Virus record (IMG/VR): IMGVR_UViG_3300031857_000465
Location: 1 to 40,431 of that record
Length of the DNA stretch: 40,431 nucleotides
Origin: a virus
Reading direction: 5' to 3' (one strand)
Shown here: positions 17,565 through 26,968 of the stretch, piece after piece
How positions within the stretch are numbered: position 1 is the first letter of the stretch
Layout: each line of letters starts with the position of its first letter
Translations under genes and position numbers: made by a program
Notes under the pieces: model-generated
Database searches by the model: none
What the model saw: only the letters and a program-made list of their open reading frames with translations
What the model was told of the DNA's origin: nothing

Positions 17565-17774
17565 TTATGGTTGCACAGATAATACCTGTTTGCTTGGGCG
17601 ACCTCTTTTCTTAGAGATTCCACTCTTGCGTCGTTGACGCCTAACCATGCTGGGAGTAACTAGCGATCCGCTCAGTTCGCTCAGCTTAGAGGCCACATCT
17701 TTATCTAGCATATTTTGATTGTCCATAATAAATTGAAGATCGCTCTGATTCCACTTTTTATATGTTCTGCTCAT
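17565..17774 (-). CDS. Small DNA-binding protein with AT-hook-like tail (69 aa)
   Basis: ATG 17772-17774 behind AAGGAATTACTT. A helix-rich N-terminus (MSRTYKKWNQSDLQFIMDNQ...DKDVASKLSELSG) resembles the HTH start of the terminase small subunit at 18715. The end SGISKKRGRPSKQ contains RGRP, an AT-hook core. Probably a transcription factor or chromatin-like protein, followed by a strong terminator. Confidence 0.68.
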   Translation of the reverse strand: MSRTYKKWNQSDLQFIMDNQNMLDKDVASKLSELSGSLVTPSMVRRQRRKSGISKKRGRPSKQVLSVQP

Positions 17775-17813
17775 AAGTAATTCCTTGTTAAAGTTCAAAA
17801 TCAACACATTTAT

Positions 17814-17841
17814 ATTATAGACCACAATTCGATCAAGGCAA
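17814..17841 (-). promoter_or_regulatory. Promoter for 17565-17774
   Basis: TTGCCT, 16 bp, TATAAT. Confidence 0.6.
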
Positions 17842-17940
17842 GGACAGAAAAAATAATATCATTTTATATGTTTGTATAGTGTAATTATTAACTACTATAG
17901 AGTATAGGTAGGCCACAATATTAAATATATGGGTTAAAAT

Positions 17941-18096
17941 ATGAATACTTCAGAAAATCAGCCAGTTTTTGTAGACTCTACTTTGAAAGTAATAGCCAAA
18001 TTAGATAACGACGTTCTAGAAGAAGCTAATGCTGCTGATAGTTCTATTTCTATAGAGGATTTATTACAAAAACAAGATGACAAACAAAAAGAATGA
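17941..18096 (+). CDS. Small acidic protein (51 aa)
   Basis: ATG 17941 behind GGGTTAAAAT. The product (MNTSENQPVFVDSTLKVIAK...EEANAADSSISIEDLLQKQ) has an acidic, amphipathic C-terminal helix and overlaps the sigma gene by 20 nt. In T4 a small acidic coactivator works with gp55 at late promoters, so a partner role is possible; the only support is position and charge. Confidence 0.6.
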   Translation: MNTSENQPVFVDSTLKVIAKLDNDVLEEANAADSSISIEDLLQKQDDKQKE

Positions 18097-18718
18097 TATT
18101 TTTAAGCGCAAACATATTTCAGAAAGTGATTTTCTACAAGCTTTAGACGTTATTAGTAAAAAATTAATCTATAAATTTAAATTTGGTTATCATGAAATTG
18201 AGGATATGAAGCAACAAGCAGCAATATTTGCTCTTGAAGGATTAGAAAATTACGATAATAAGCGCCCACTAGAAAACTTTCTGTGGACCCATGTGCGAAA
18301 TCGGCTCTTTAACTTTAAAAGAGATAATTATTTTCGCCCAGATAATGTTTGTGTGGGATGTCCATTTCATGATCCTAAAAATTTAAAATCGACTAATCAG
18401 TGTTCCAAATACAAAAATAAAAATGATTGTTCAATATATTCTCAGTGGGAAAATCGTAACAATACTAAAAAAAACCTAATGAAAACCACCACTATAGAAA
18501 ACGATCAAAATAAATCGGCCGACCCACAAGATATTCTTTACCACATATCCAATAATGAACTACTATCATTCATAGAAAACAACCTAGAGCTTAAGTATCG
18601 TGAAACATATTTGAGGCTCAAGGGGGGTGGAAAAGTGAGCAAATCAGATTTACTCAAATTACAGGACCATATTTCTCACATCTTGCAAAATAATAATATT
18701 AACACGGATACTCTATGA
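18077..18718 (+). CDS. T4 gp55-like late transcription sigma factor
   Basis: 213 residues. The block YHEIEDMKQQAAIFALEGLENYD...ENFLWTHVRNRLFNFKRDNYFR (residues 38-87) matches sigma-70 region 2 as found in T4 gp55-type late sigma factors, which bind host RNA polymerase and open late promoters. Directly after it comes a Cys group (C92, C95, C109, C118) that could hold zinc, which classic gp55 lacks as far as I recall. Region 4 is not evident, as in gp55. Likely reader of the GGTGTATA boxes of the late block. Confidence 0.8.
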   Translation: MTNKKNDIFKRKHISESDFLQALDVISKKLIYKFKFGYHEIEDMKQQAAIFALEGLENYDNKRPLENFLWTHVRNRLFNFKRDNYFRPDNVCVGCPFHDPKNLKSTNQCSKYKNKNDCSIYSQWENRNNTKKNLMKTTTIENDQNKSADPQDILYHISNNELLSFIENNLELKYRETYLRLKGGGKVSKSDLLKLQDHISHILQNNNINTDTL

Positions 18719-19530
18719 CTAAAAAACGTGGCCAATTAAGCTTAGATGAAGAAAAGTTTATACGAGATAATGTGAAAAAATTATCCATAGATGATATAGC
18801 ATCCCAACTTAATCGTAATGCTGCTCCTGTTAAAAGATACATTGTGGAAAATAGGCTATTAGAAGATAATGATATTTTGAATGATGAGGAATATTTAAAG
18901 CACAAATTACACAGTAAAACTTTTTGGAATGAAATTAAAAAGCAATTTGATAATGAGAGCGGCGAATTAGAATATTTTGAAAGCGTATGGATTAATCTTA
19001 TTAGACAATTCAGAGAAGACGTTTTACCAGCAGAAGAACTACAAATTAAGCAATTTATCACAATAGATATTTTGATTAATCGAAGCATGAAAGAGCGCAA
19101 ACGACATATTGCCGAAACAGAAAAACTACAAGTTGAAGTAGATAAAATTTATGCTTTACCAGAAACTCAAAGAGATATTCCCAGACTAACTAATCTTGAA
19201 ACTCAATTAGGATTTGCTCGTAATAGCATTGCTAACTATACTAATGAATATACCAAGCTATTAAACGAACAGCAAAAAATTAGCAAAGATCTCAAGGCCA
19301 CACGTGAACAAAGAATCAAAAGAATAGAAGACGGTAAAAGTAGCTGGGTTGGTTTAATACGCATGTTGGAGGACGAAGAAATTCGTGAAAAAGAAGGACG
19401 CGAGATGGAAATTATTCGTTTAGCCACAGAAAAGGCAGTATCAGATTTACATTCGTATCACGAGTTTGCAGACCAAACTGTGGATCGACCATTCCTAACG
19501 CCAGAAAGTGTCATTACTAATGAGCAATAA
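18715..19530 (+). CDS. Terminase small subunit-like protein (271 aa)
   Basis: Starts with an ATGA overlap with the sigma gene. The N-terminus MTKKRGQLSLDEEKFIRDNV...SIDDIASQLNRNAAPVKRYI is a helix-turn-helix, suited to DNA recognition. A long coiled coil follows (about residues 110-215, LQVEVDKIYALPETQRDIPR...). This layout, and its place before the ERCC4/HNH/TerL genes, fits a large small-terminase subunit that marks DNA for packaging. Confidence 0.65.
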   Translation: MTKKRGQLSLDEEKFIRDNVKKLSIDDIASQLNRNAAPVKRYIVENRLLEDNDILNDEEYLKHKLHSKTFWNEIKKQFDNESGELEYFESVWINLIRQFREDVLPAEELQIKQFITIDILINRSMKERKRHIAETEKLQVEVDKIYALPETQRDIPRLTNLETQLGFARNSIANYTNEYTKLLNEQQKISKDLKATREQRIKRIEDGKSSWVGLIRMLEDEEIREKEGREMEIIRLATEKAVSDLHSYHEFADQTVDRPFLTPESVITNEQ

Positions 19531-20509
19531 AGTAGCAATAGTATCAGGAATATCAGGACAAGATGGTTCCTACTTAGCAGAGTTTTTATTAAATTTAGAT
19601 TATAGGGTGATCGGGTTGGTGAGAAGATGTAGTAATCCAAACTTATCTAGAATTGAACATATTTTAAATAGGCCACAGCTCAAATTAGAAGAATTTGACT
19701 TAACTGATAGTGCTTCTTGTTCAGGTATACTACAAAAATATCAGCCTGATGAGTTCTATAATTTAGCTGCTCAGAGTCATGTTGGAACATCTTTTAGTCA
19801 GCCTACTACAACGCTAAGCATAAATACTTTAGGAGTAATTAATATACTAGAAAGTATTAGAGTTTCATCACCTGCAACACGTCTTTATCAAGCTAGTACT
19901 AGCGAAATGTTTGGTTGTAGTTTTAGTGCTCAGGATGATATCAAATTTCAAAACGAACAAACGCCCATGATACCACAAAGCCCCTATGGAGTTGCTAAGT
20001 TAGCTTCCCATAACCTTCTACGCATTTACCGATCCTCATACAACATCCATGCATCATCTGGCATATTATTTAATCATGAAAGTCCAAGAAGAGGTGAGAA
20101 TTTTGTTACACGCAAAATTACAAAATATATTGGACAATTAGTAAATCATAAAATACATACTAGATTAAATCTTGGTAATTTAATGGCTAAAAGAGATTGG
20201 GGACACGCGAAGGATTATGTTAGGGCTATGCATATGATGTTACAAACAGATCAGGGCGACGATTATGTTGTCTCCACAGGATCTACGCATTCGGTCCAAG
20301 AATTTTTAGTTAAAGCATTTAAAATTGTTAATTTAAATTGGGAAGATTATGTGTCTATAGATCCTACTTTATATAGACCAGCAGAAGTAGAATATTTGAA
20401 TGGCGATAGTTCTAAGATTCGAAATCTACTGGGTTGGAAACCAGAATATTCATTTGATGATTTAGTAGAAGAAATGGTACATCATGATATTAAGTGTGCA
20501 AATGTTTAG
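19520..20509 (+). CDS. gmd: GDP-mannose 4,6-dehydratase
   Basis: 329 residues from ATG 19520. It is an extended short-chain dehydrogenase: GISGQDG (residues 10-16) binds NADP, STSEMFG carries the catalytic Thr/Ser-Glu region, and YGVAK holds the Tyr-x-x-x-Lys pair. LMAKRDWGHAKDYV is characteristic of GMD. It converts GDP-mannose to GDP-4-keto-6-deoxymannose, precursor of fucose, rhamnose or perosamine. Slightly short for the family. It overlaps the small terminase gene, so it is in the late transcript; with the glycosyltransferase it suggests sugar modification. Confidence 0.88.
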   Translation: MSNKVAIVSGISGQDGSYLAEFLLNLDYRVIGLVRRCSNPNLSRIEHILNRPQLKLEEFDLTDSASCSGILQKYQPDEFYNLAAQSHVGTSFSQPTTTLSINTLGVINILESIRVSSPATRLYQASTSEMFGCSFSAQDDIKFQNEQTPMIPQSPYGVAKLASHNLLRIYRSSYNIHASSGILFNHESPRRGENFVTRKITKYIGQLVNHKIHTRLNLGNLMAKRDWGHAKDYVRAMHMMLQTDQGDDYVVSTGSTHSVQEFLVKAFKIVNLNWEDYVSIDPTLYRPAEVEYLNGDSSKIRNLLGWKPEYSFDDLVEEMVHHDIKCANV

Positions 20510-20765
20510 AAATTTTCAAGATCCCATATATAAAGAATGGAGAAAGAAAGTTTATACAAGAGATAATCATCAATGTCAATGGCCTGGGTGTCAAAAAAAA
20601 CGACAATTAAACGCCCACCATATTAAAAATTGGGCTCAATTTCCAGGATTACGATTTGTAATAGATAATGGTATTACACTATGTAGACAACATCATGATT
20701 CTATAAAAGGTATGGAAGAGTCATATGCGTCTACTTTTATGAGAATAATAGCGAGCAAAAAATGA
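20502..20765 (+). CDS. HNH endonuclease (87 aa)
   Basis: ATG 20502 lies within the end of gmd. NAHHIKNW (H39-H40), FVIDNGITLC (N56) and QHH (64-65) form the HNH site, with C25, C30 and C61 as zinc ligands. Small HNH proteins next to terminase genes assist DNA packaging cleavage in many phages, which fits its place; a homing nuclease is less likely because it is not intronic. Confidence 0.88.
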   Translation: MFRNFQDPIYKEWRKKVYTRDNHQCQWPGCQKKRQLNAHHIKNWAQFPGLRFVIDNGITLCRQHHDSIKGMEESYASTFMRIIASKK

Positions 20766-21232
20766 ATACAGATGATTTTACTATTATTATTGATACCAGA
20801 GAGCAACATCCGTGGAAATTTCCATACAATGCTAAAGCCAATAAAAAATTAGATACTGGCGATTATAGTATAGAAGGCTTAGAAAATATTCTATGTATAG
20901 AGCGTAAAAATGGCATAGCTGAAATAGCTAATAATATGACAGAACCAAGATTTAAAGATGTAATAGAACGTATGAAACAGTATAAACACGCATATATTCT
21001 CATAGAATGCCACTACGATCAAATGATGAACTATCCAATAGGCTCAGACGTTCCAAAAAAAACATGGTCAAAAATCAAAATTAGTCCAGCATTCATACTA
21101 AAGTTCCTAACAGAACTATCTGTGCATCATAATATTCATGTTGTTTTTTGTGGTTCTCCAGAATGGGCAGAAAAAACAGCACTTTCCATCATGAAAAGAG
21201 TTTATAATCTATATGGGCTTAATCAAGGATAA
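20762..21232 (+). CDS. ERCC4/XPF-type nuclease (156 aa)
   Basis: ATGA-type overlap with the HNH gene. DTREQ (D11, R13), DTGDYSIEG and CIERKN (E47-R48-K49) reproduce the ERCC4 nuclease core (V/I-E-R-K-x-x-x-D). The domain cuts branched DNA. Here it probably resolves structures in concatemeric DNA before packaging; it directly precedes the large terminase. Confidence 0.85.
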   Translation: MNTDDFTIIIDTREQHPWKFPYNAKANKKLDTGDYSIEGLENILCIERKNGIAEIANNMTEPRFKDVIERMKQYKHAYILIECHYDQMMNYPIGSDVPKKTWSKIKISPAFILKFLTELSVHHNIHVVFCGSPEWAEKTALSIMKRVYNLYGLNQG

Positions 21233-23252
21233 ACACATATTTGATGACGCATGGCTTGGCCTTGGCGATTTATCAAAAATTATCATTCCTAAAAACCCTA
21301 TGATCTATAGGTCCAAGAATGATATAGAAAATCCCGATTTGCATCTATTAAGATTAATGAAAAATCCAGAATATTTTGGTATGACGGTTAAATTATTATT
21401 TGGCATAGAACTGCACCCCATTCAAATAGCCATACTGCAAGAATTTTGGATACGTCCATTTCCTATGTATATTGCTAGTCGTGGTTGGGGAAAAAGTTTT
21501 TTATTAGCCTTATATGCTGTATTAAAATGCATATTTTATCCTGGAACTAAAATAGTTATTGTGGGCGCGGCTTTTCGTCAAAGTAAAATTATCTTTGAAT
21601 ATATGGAAAATATATGGAGAACTAGTTCCATATTGCGTAGTATTTTTAATGGTAATGATGATGGTCCACGACGAGATGTTGACAGATGCACTATCAGACT
21701 TGGTGATAGTTGGGCTGTGGCTATCCCAATGGGCGACGGTAGTAAGATTAGAGGTCTTAGAGCACATATTATTATTGCAGACGAATTTGCTAGTATTAGT
21801 CCTGATATTTATGAAACAGTAGTCTCAGGATTCGCTGCTGTTAGTGCTAGTCCTATACAGAATGTTAAAGAAGAAGCGAAAAAGAAAGCGATGAAAGCAG
21901 CAGGATTATGGAATAATGAATTAGAAGCACTAGAATATAAAATGGGTAATCAGGCTATTATTAGTGGCACTGCTGATTATGCATTCAAACATTTTGCTAG
22001 CTATTGGAGAAGATATAAAGCTATTATAGAAAGCCAAGGAGATCAACATAAACTAGAGGAGATTTTTAAGGGTGAAGTTCCTAATAATTTTAACTGGAAA
22101 GATTATAGTATTATCCGCATTCCATATGAATTAATACCTACAGGATTTATGGATGATAAACAGGTTGCACGAGCCAAAGCAACTATTCATACTGGTATAT
22201 ATAATATGGAATATGCTGCTTGTTTTACAGCAGATAGCGATGGATTTTTTAAGCGTAGCCTTATAGAAAGTTGTGTTACAGACAATAAAAAGGATATAAT
22301 CTTACCCATGAGTGGTAAAGTAGTATTCGATGCTACTATAAAAGGAGATATTAATAAACAATATATTTATGGTATTGATCCCGCCTCTGAACAGGACAAT
22401 TTTAGTATAGTTATTCTAGAATTATATAAAGATCATAGTCGCATTGTCTATTGTTGGACTACTAATAGAAGTAATTTTAAAGAAAGACAAAAAACAGGAT
22501 TAGTTGCAGAACACGATTTTTATAGTTTTTGTGCTAAAAAGATTCGTAGTTTAATGCATACTTTTCCTCCTGTGCGAATAGGTATGGACGCTCAAGGTGG
22601 TGGAGTTGCTATTGAAGAAGCTTTACACGATCCTCAAAATTTAAATGATGGCGAACAATTAATATGGCCAGTTATTGATTATGATAAATCTAAGGACACA
22701 GATAATCAGGTTGGTTTACATATTTTAGAACTGGTACAATTTGCACGAGCAGATTGGACAGCACAGGCTAATCATGGATTACGCAAAGACTTGGAAGATA
22801 AAGCTTTATTGTTTCCACGATTTGATAATCTTACACTAGGTTTAGCGCTAGAAAATGAAGGCAAGGACATATTAGCTACAGATCTCAGCAGTCCCTTGTA
22901 TGATAGTTTAAGTGAGTGTATTCTAGAAATAGAAGAATTAAAGAATGAATTAACTACGATTGTAATGACACATACTAGTGGAGCTTCTGGATCAAGAGAT
23001 CGGTGGGATACTCCTGAAGTAAAGACGGCAAATGGCAGAAAAGGCAGATTAAGAAAAGACCGATATAGCTCCTTGGTAATTGCTAATATGTTAGCAAGAC
23101 AAATGAATAGGGTTTTATCTGGTCCAGAATATAATGTTATAGGAGGATCCACTAAGGATGGTGGCAAGATAAGCGGCCAATTATACAAAGGGCCTGAGTG
23201 GTTTACATCAGCCGCCAATGAAGAAGGTATTTATGGTGGCATATATAGATAA
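21213..23252 (+). CDS. Terminase large subunit
   Basis: 679 residues. ATPase domain: Walker A SRGWGKS (89-95), Walker B HIIIADE (185-191). Nuclease domain: YGIDPASEQDNFS and RIGMDAQGGG supply the acidic residues of the RNase H fold. It translocates DNA into the prohead and cuts the concatemer. The start overlaps the ERCC4 gene by 20 nt. Length is at the high end, as in T4-like terminases. Confidence 0.93.
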   Translation: MGLIKDKHIFDDAWLGLGDLSKIIIPKNPMIYRSKNDIENPDLHLLRLMKNPEYFGMTVKLLFGIELHPIQIAILQEFWIRPFPMYIASRGWGKSFLLALYAVLKCIFYPGTKIVIVGAAFRQSKIIFEYMENIWRTSSILRSIFNGNDDGPRRDVDRCTIRLGDSWAVAIPMGDGSKIRGLRAHIIIADEFASISPDIYETVVSGFAAVSASPIQNVKEEAKKKAMKAAGLWNNELEALEYKMGNQAIISGTADYAFKHFASYWRRYKAIIESQGDQHKLEEIFKGEVPNNFNWKDYSIIRIPYELIPTGFMDDKQVARAKATIHTGIYNMEYAACFTADSDGFFKRSLIESCVTDNKKDIILPMSGKVVFDATIKGDINKQYIYGIDPASEQDNFSIVILELYKDHSRIVYCWTTNRSNFKERQKTGLVAEHDFYSFCAKKIRSLMHTFPPVRIGMDAQGGGVAIEEALHDPQNLNDGEQLIWPVIDYDKSKDTDNQVGLHILELVQFARADWTAQANHGLRKDLEDKALLFPRFDNLTLGLALENEGKDILATDLSSPLYDSLSECILEIEELKNELTTIVMTHTSGASGSRDRWDTPEVKTANGRKGRLRKDRYSSLVIANMLARQMNRVLSGPEYNVIGGSTKDGGKISGQLYKGPEWFTSAANEEGIYGGIYR

Positions 23253-23256
23253 TTAT

Positions 23257-23264
23257 GGTGTATA
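23257..23264 (+). promoter_or_regulatory. Proposed late promoter box GGTGTATA (2)
   Basis: GGTGTATAAGTTAATACT, in the gap before the portal gene. Confidence 0.5.
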
Positions 23265-23306
23265 AGTTAATACTAATATAATACAATTACAAAGATATTA
23301 AAAAAT

Positions 23307-25490
23307 ATGGCTAAACAACACTCAAAAAATCAGATTATTCAGAATGCTCAAATTGTTGATGAGTCTGCTTATGTTACATGGGGTGATGATCTTGATAGTA
23401 AAGAAAAAGCTCTAAAAGCCTCATCAGAATCTTTATCAGAATATAATGTTGTAGAAAGAACCACAGCCAGACGCACCAGATTAGATTTTTCTAACTTAGA
23501 TACTAATGTTGGTGGTCGTCCGGGATTAACTCGTAATGATTATTATGCTTTTAGACCAGAAGAAGCTGTTCCCACCAAAATCAAGGGAATCATATACCAT
23601 GCTGATGATATATATCAAAGAGTTGGTCTAGTTCGAAATGTTATAGATTTGATGGGTGATTTTGCTAGCCAAGGTATTCGCATAGTTCACCCAAATAAAA
23701 GAATAGAACGATTTTATAAGGCATGGTTCAAAAAAATTAATGGTAAAGATCGTAGTGAAAGATTTTTAAATAATTTATATCGTACAGGTAATGTTGTTCT
23801 GAACAGACAAACTGCTAAACTAAATAATAAAATTACCGATAAAATGTATCGAGCTACGGCAGCAGCAGATATCCCTGATCCTGAAGATGAAGATATTACA
23901 ATTAATAAAAAAGAAATTCCATGGAAATATACCTTTATTGATCCTGCTTATGTGGAAGTTATGGGTGGATCATTAGCGTCATTCACTAATAAAAAACTAT
24001 ATGGAGTTATATTACCATCTCCATTACGCAAGATTATTAATAGTCCTAAAAATGAGATAGAAAAAGAAATTATTAATCAATTACCGGCAGACATTATAGA
24101 GGCCGCAAAGACACGTAAGCCCTATCTATTAAATGCCGACAAGACGATAGTATATCACTATAAAAAAGACGATTGGCAAGCCTGGGCATATCCTATGATT
24201 TATGCCATTATGGATGATATTACAGTAATAGAAAAGCTAAAATTAGCAGATATGTGCGCTCTAGATGGAGCGGTTTCAAATTTAAGAATTTTTAAATTAG
24301 GCAGTCTAGAACATAAAATTGCACCCACTAAAGCAGCAGCCGCTAAATTATCGGCAATATTAAGCAATAATGTGGGAGGTGGAACAATGGATCTGGTATG
24401 GGGTCCAGATATTGAACTAATAGAGAGCAATACTAATGTTCATCAGTTTTTGGGTGAAGGTAAATATATACCACATCTTAACTCTGTATATGCTGGATTA
24501 GGTATTCCTCCAACACTTACTGGTACTTTCGGAGCATCTGGAACTACTAATAATTTTATTAGCTTAAAAACTCTTACACAAAGATTACAGTATGGTAGGG
24601 ATGTATTAGTGAATTTTTGGGATAAAGAAATCGAGATTGTACAAAAAGCTATGGGCTTTAAGTATGCTGCTAAAATAGAATTTGATAGAATGGATTTAAG
24701 CAATGAAGACGCAGAAAAAGCTTTACTTATACAGCTTGCAGATAGAAGCGTAATTAGTGATGAATTATTGCAAATGAAATTCGGCATAGATCCTGTTATG
24801 GAAAAGTTTAGAATTAATAGAGAAGATAGAGACAGAAATGCTAATCGCATGGTGCAAAAAGCCGGTCCATATTATGATGCCAATTTTGAAAATGGTCTTA
24901 AAAAGATTGCTTTACAATTAGGTATTGTCACACCAAGTCAGGTTGGTTTGGAATTAGAGCCTAAAAAGAGAGGAGAGATCACTGGATTAGAAATGAAAGC
25001 GCAGTTTCCAGCAGCGCCAAAGATTGGTAATAGTCCTAATTCCAGTAGTGGACCCATAGGAGTATCTGGTCAAGGCCGCCCCAAAAATAGTAAAGACTCT
25101 AAACAAAGAAAAGAAAAAGATTTTTCGCCAAGAACAGGAGCATCATTAGCATTGTGGGCAAATGAAGCTCAAGATAAAATAAGTGAAATTGTTAATCCAA
25201 TGTTATTAGAATTTTATCAAAAAGATAATCTTAGAAAACTGTCTGCTAAAGAAAGTAAAGAATTAGATGATTTTAAGACTAAAATTCTTTTAAATATACA
25301 AGCCTACTCCAAAATTGATGAACATAGTGTAAATAAAGCTATTAGTAATATTGATGATCAAAATATTATGATTCAATTTAATAGTTTAAATTATTGGATT
25401 AAACAAATTAGTGGTGAACTTGATAAAATATTAAACATAGACGAGATTAAAAGCCTGAAGTCATCTTTTTATGCAACGGTGTATACCTAA
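23307..25490 (+). CDS. Portal protein (727 aa)
   Basis: Located directly after the terminase. The region YHADDIYQRVGLVRNVIDLMGDFASQGI (residues about 93-120) is the typical portal opening with a helix and strand before the wing domain, and SVYAGLGIPPTLTGTFGASGTTNNF with KTLTQRLQYGRD resembles the stem/clip region. A Lys/Ser-rich linker (GRPKNSKDSKQRKEK) separates a helical C-terminal domain, making it longer than most portals. Forms the dodecameric gate for DNA. Confidence 0.85.
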   Translation: MAKQHSKNQIIQNAQIVDESAYVTWGDDLDSKEKALKASSESLSEYNVVERTTARRTRLDFSNLDTNVGGRPGLTRNDYYAFRPEEAVPTKIKGIIYHADDIYQRVGLVRNVIDLMGDFASQGIRIVHPNKRIERFYKAWFKKINGKDRSERFLNNLYRTGNVVLNRQTAKLNNKITDKMYRATAAADIPDPEDEDITINKKEIPWKYTFIDPAYVEVMGGSLASFTNKKLYGVILPSPLRKIINSPKNEIEKEIINQLPADIIEAAKTRKPYLLNADKTIVYHYKKDDWQAWAYPMIYAIMDDITVIEKLKLADMCALDGAVSNLRIFKLGSLEHKIAPTKAAAAKLSAILSNNVGGGTMDLVWGPDIELIESNTNVHQFLGEGKYIPHLNSVYAGLGIPPTLTGTFGASGTTNNFISLKTLTQRLQYGRDVLVNFWDKEIEIVQKAMGFKYAAKIEFDRMDLSNEDAEKALLIQLADRSVISDELLQMKFGIDPVMEKFRINREDRDRNANRMVQKAGPYYDANFENGLKKIALQLGIVTPSQVGLELEPKKRGEITGLEMKAQFPAAPKIGNSPNSSSGPIGVSGQGRPKNSKDSKQRKEKDFSPRTGASLALWANEAQDKISEIVNPMLLEFYQKDNLRKLSAKESKELDDFKTKILLNIQAYSKIDEHSVNKAISNIDDQNIMIQFNSLNYWIKQISGELDKILNIDEIKSLKSSFYATVYT
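25478..25485 (+). promoter_or_regulatory. Proposed late promoter box GGTGTATA (3)
   Basis: GGTGTATACC lies in the last codons of the portal gene, 24 bp before the next ATG. Confidence 0.45.
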
Positions 25491-25508
25491 TTAATTAAGG
25501 GAATATTT

Positions 25509-26966
25509 ATGCAAATTTTTCAATCAGAACTTGATGATAATATTGGCGAATTAATTAGCGCTTCTGCTAGCATATCTTATGCAGCTGCTCTTGAACCATG
25601 TGATAAAGGCTCACAGTCTATGGGCTTTTTTAAAGCATTAGCTTCAATGGACGACAGCGATTTATACTATACACAATCTATTTTAGTCAGCAGTAGTTGG
25701 AATAAAAATGATGATATTTTTGATAAAAATGAGGTATGGGCAGCTAGACACAGTCCCGAACACAAACCCACAAACTTAGAACATGATGAAGGTTTAATAA
25801 TTGGTCATATTGTATCTAATTATCCAATTACAGAAGATGGTATTTTAATTGATGAAAATACGCCCATAGAAAATCTGCCTGATAAATATCATATTTTAAC
25901 CGGCGCTGTAATTTATAAATCTTATACAAAACCTGAATTACAAAAAAGAACCAATGCATTAATAGAAGAAATAGAAAATGGCACAAAATATGTTAGTATG
26001 GAATGTTTTTTCAAGGGTTTTGATTATGGCCTAATTAATAAAGGTACCGGAGAATATAAAGTATTAGCTAGAGATAATAATACAGCATATTTGAGTAAGT
26101 ACTTAAGAGCCTATGGTGGTATGGGTGAACATGAAAATTATCGTATTGGTAGAGTGCTAAGAAATATTACTTTTTCTGGTAAAGGATATGTTGACAGGCC
26201 AGCAAATCCAGATAGTATAATATTTAGTAAAGACTCATTTAAGTTTGTTAATAATATGAATTTACCAAAAAATGAAGATATTTCAAAATCAGGTGTAATA
26301 GTTTCACAGTCCAATATTAATTCGGAGAATATAACTATGAGCGAAGAAAATACACAAGTTGTTGCTGATTGTGCCGAGGCTACTCAGGCCGCAGAAACAA
26401 CTATTGCTGAACTCAGAACACAACTAGAATCTTTAACAGCATCTCATGCTGAGGTTGTTGCTTCTTTACAGTCAGAAAAAGAGGCACTATCAGTTGAGCA
26501 TGAAGAGGCCGCCAAGAAGATGAAAGACATGGAAGAAGAGAAGAAAAAGATGATGGCTTCTATTTCTGAACTAGAAACAAAGCTATCAGAAACTTCAACA
26601 TCTTTAGCCGCTTACATGAAGAAAGAAAAGAAAATGGTACGCAAGGCCGCTCTAATTGAGAGTGGTATGGATAGTAGTGAAGTAGAAGCTATCGTAGAAA
26701 GATTTGATGCCGTAGACGACGAAACATTTGCTGCTATGACAGAAGTGTTGAAGATGAAAAAGAAGAAAGAAGATAAAAACGCTATGGCTGAAGAAACAAC
26801 AGAAACCAAGAGTGAAGATCTAACTCAGGCTCTTGAAAATGTTGAAGAACCAACAGATGTTACTATTACTGTTGGTAGTGAAGACGATAGTGTTCAAAAC
26901 ACACGCGCTGCACTAGTAGATTTTGTTTGCACTAGACTCGGTAAAAAACTTAATAAGGGAGAATAA
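25509..26966 (+). CDS. Prohead protease-scaffold fusion (485 aa)
   Basis: ATG 25509 behind AAGGGAATATTT. Residues 1-240 look like a prohead serine protease: NLEHDEGLIIGHIV (H92) and YVSMECFF (S163) are candidate catalytic positions, and GYVDRPANPDS is the conserved ending strand. Residues about 280-400 form a long acidic coiled coil typical of scaffold. An internal ribosome site and ATG at 26337 can make the scaffold alone. Confidence 0.8.
   Translation: MQIFQSELDDNIGELISASASISYAAALEPCDKGSQSMGFFKALASMDDSDLYYTQSILVSSSWNKNDDIFDKNEVWAARHSPEHKPTNLEHDEGLIIGHIVSNYPITEDGILIDENTPIENLPDKYHILTGAVIYKSYTKPELQKRTNALIEEIENGTKYVSMECFFKGFDYGLINKGTGEYKVLARDNNTAYLSKYLRAYGGMGEHENYRIGRVLRNITFSGKGYVDRPANPDSIIFSKDSFKFVNNMNLPKNEDISKSGVIVSQSNINSENITMSEENTQVVADCAEATQAAETTIAELRTQLESLTASHAEVVASLQSEKEALSVEHEEAAKKMKDMEEEKKKMMASISELETKLSETSTSLAAYMKKEKKMVRKAALIESGMDSSEVEAIVERFDAVDDETFAAMTEVLKMKKKKEDKNAMAEETTETKSEDLTQALENVEEPTDVTITVGSEDDSVQNTRAALVDFVCTRLGKKLNKGE
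26337..26966 (+). CDS. Nested scaffold protein (209 aa) from internal start
   Basis: In frame with 25509-26966 (residue 277). GGAG stands 9 nt before ATG AGC, a normal ribosome site within the coding region. The product is just the coiled-coil scaffold (SEENTQVVADCAEATQ... to the C-terminus). This copies the lambda C/Nu3 arrangement, in which the protease and scaffold share a C-terminus. Confidence 0.6.
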   Translation: MSEENTQVVADCAEATQAAETTIAELRTQLESLTASHAEVVASLQSEKEALSVEHEEAAKKMKDMEEEKKKMMASISELETKLSETSTSLAAYMKKEKKMVRKAALIESGMDSSEVEAIVERFDAVDDETFAAMTEVLKMKKKKEDKNAMAEETTETKSEDLTQALENVEEPTDVTITVGSEDDSVQNTRAALVDFVCTRLGKKLNKGE

Positions 26967-26968
26967 CA

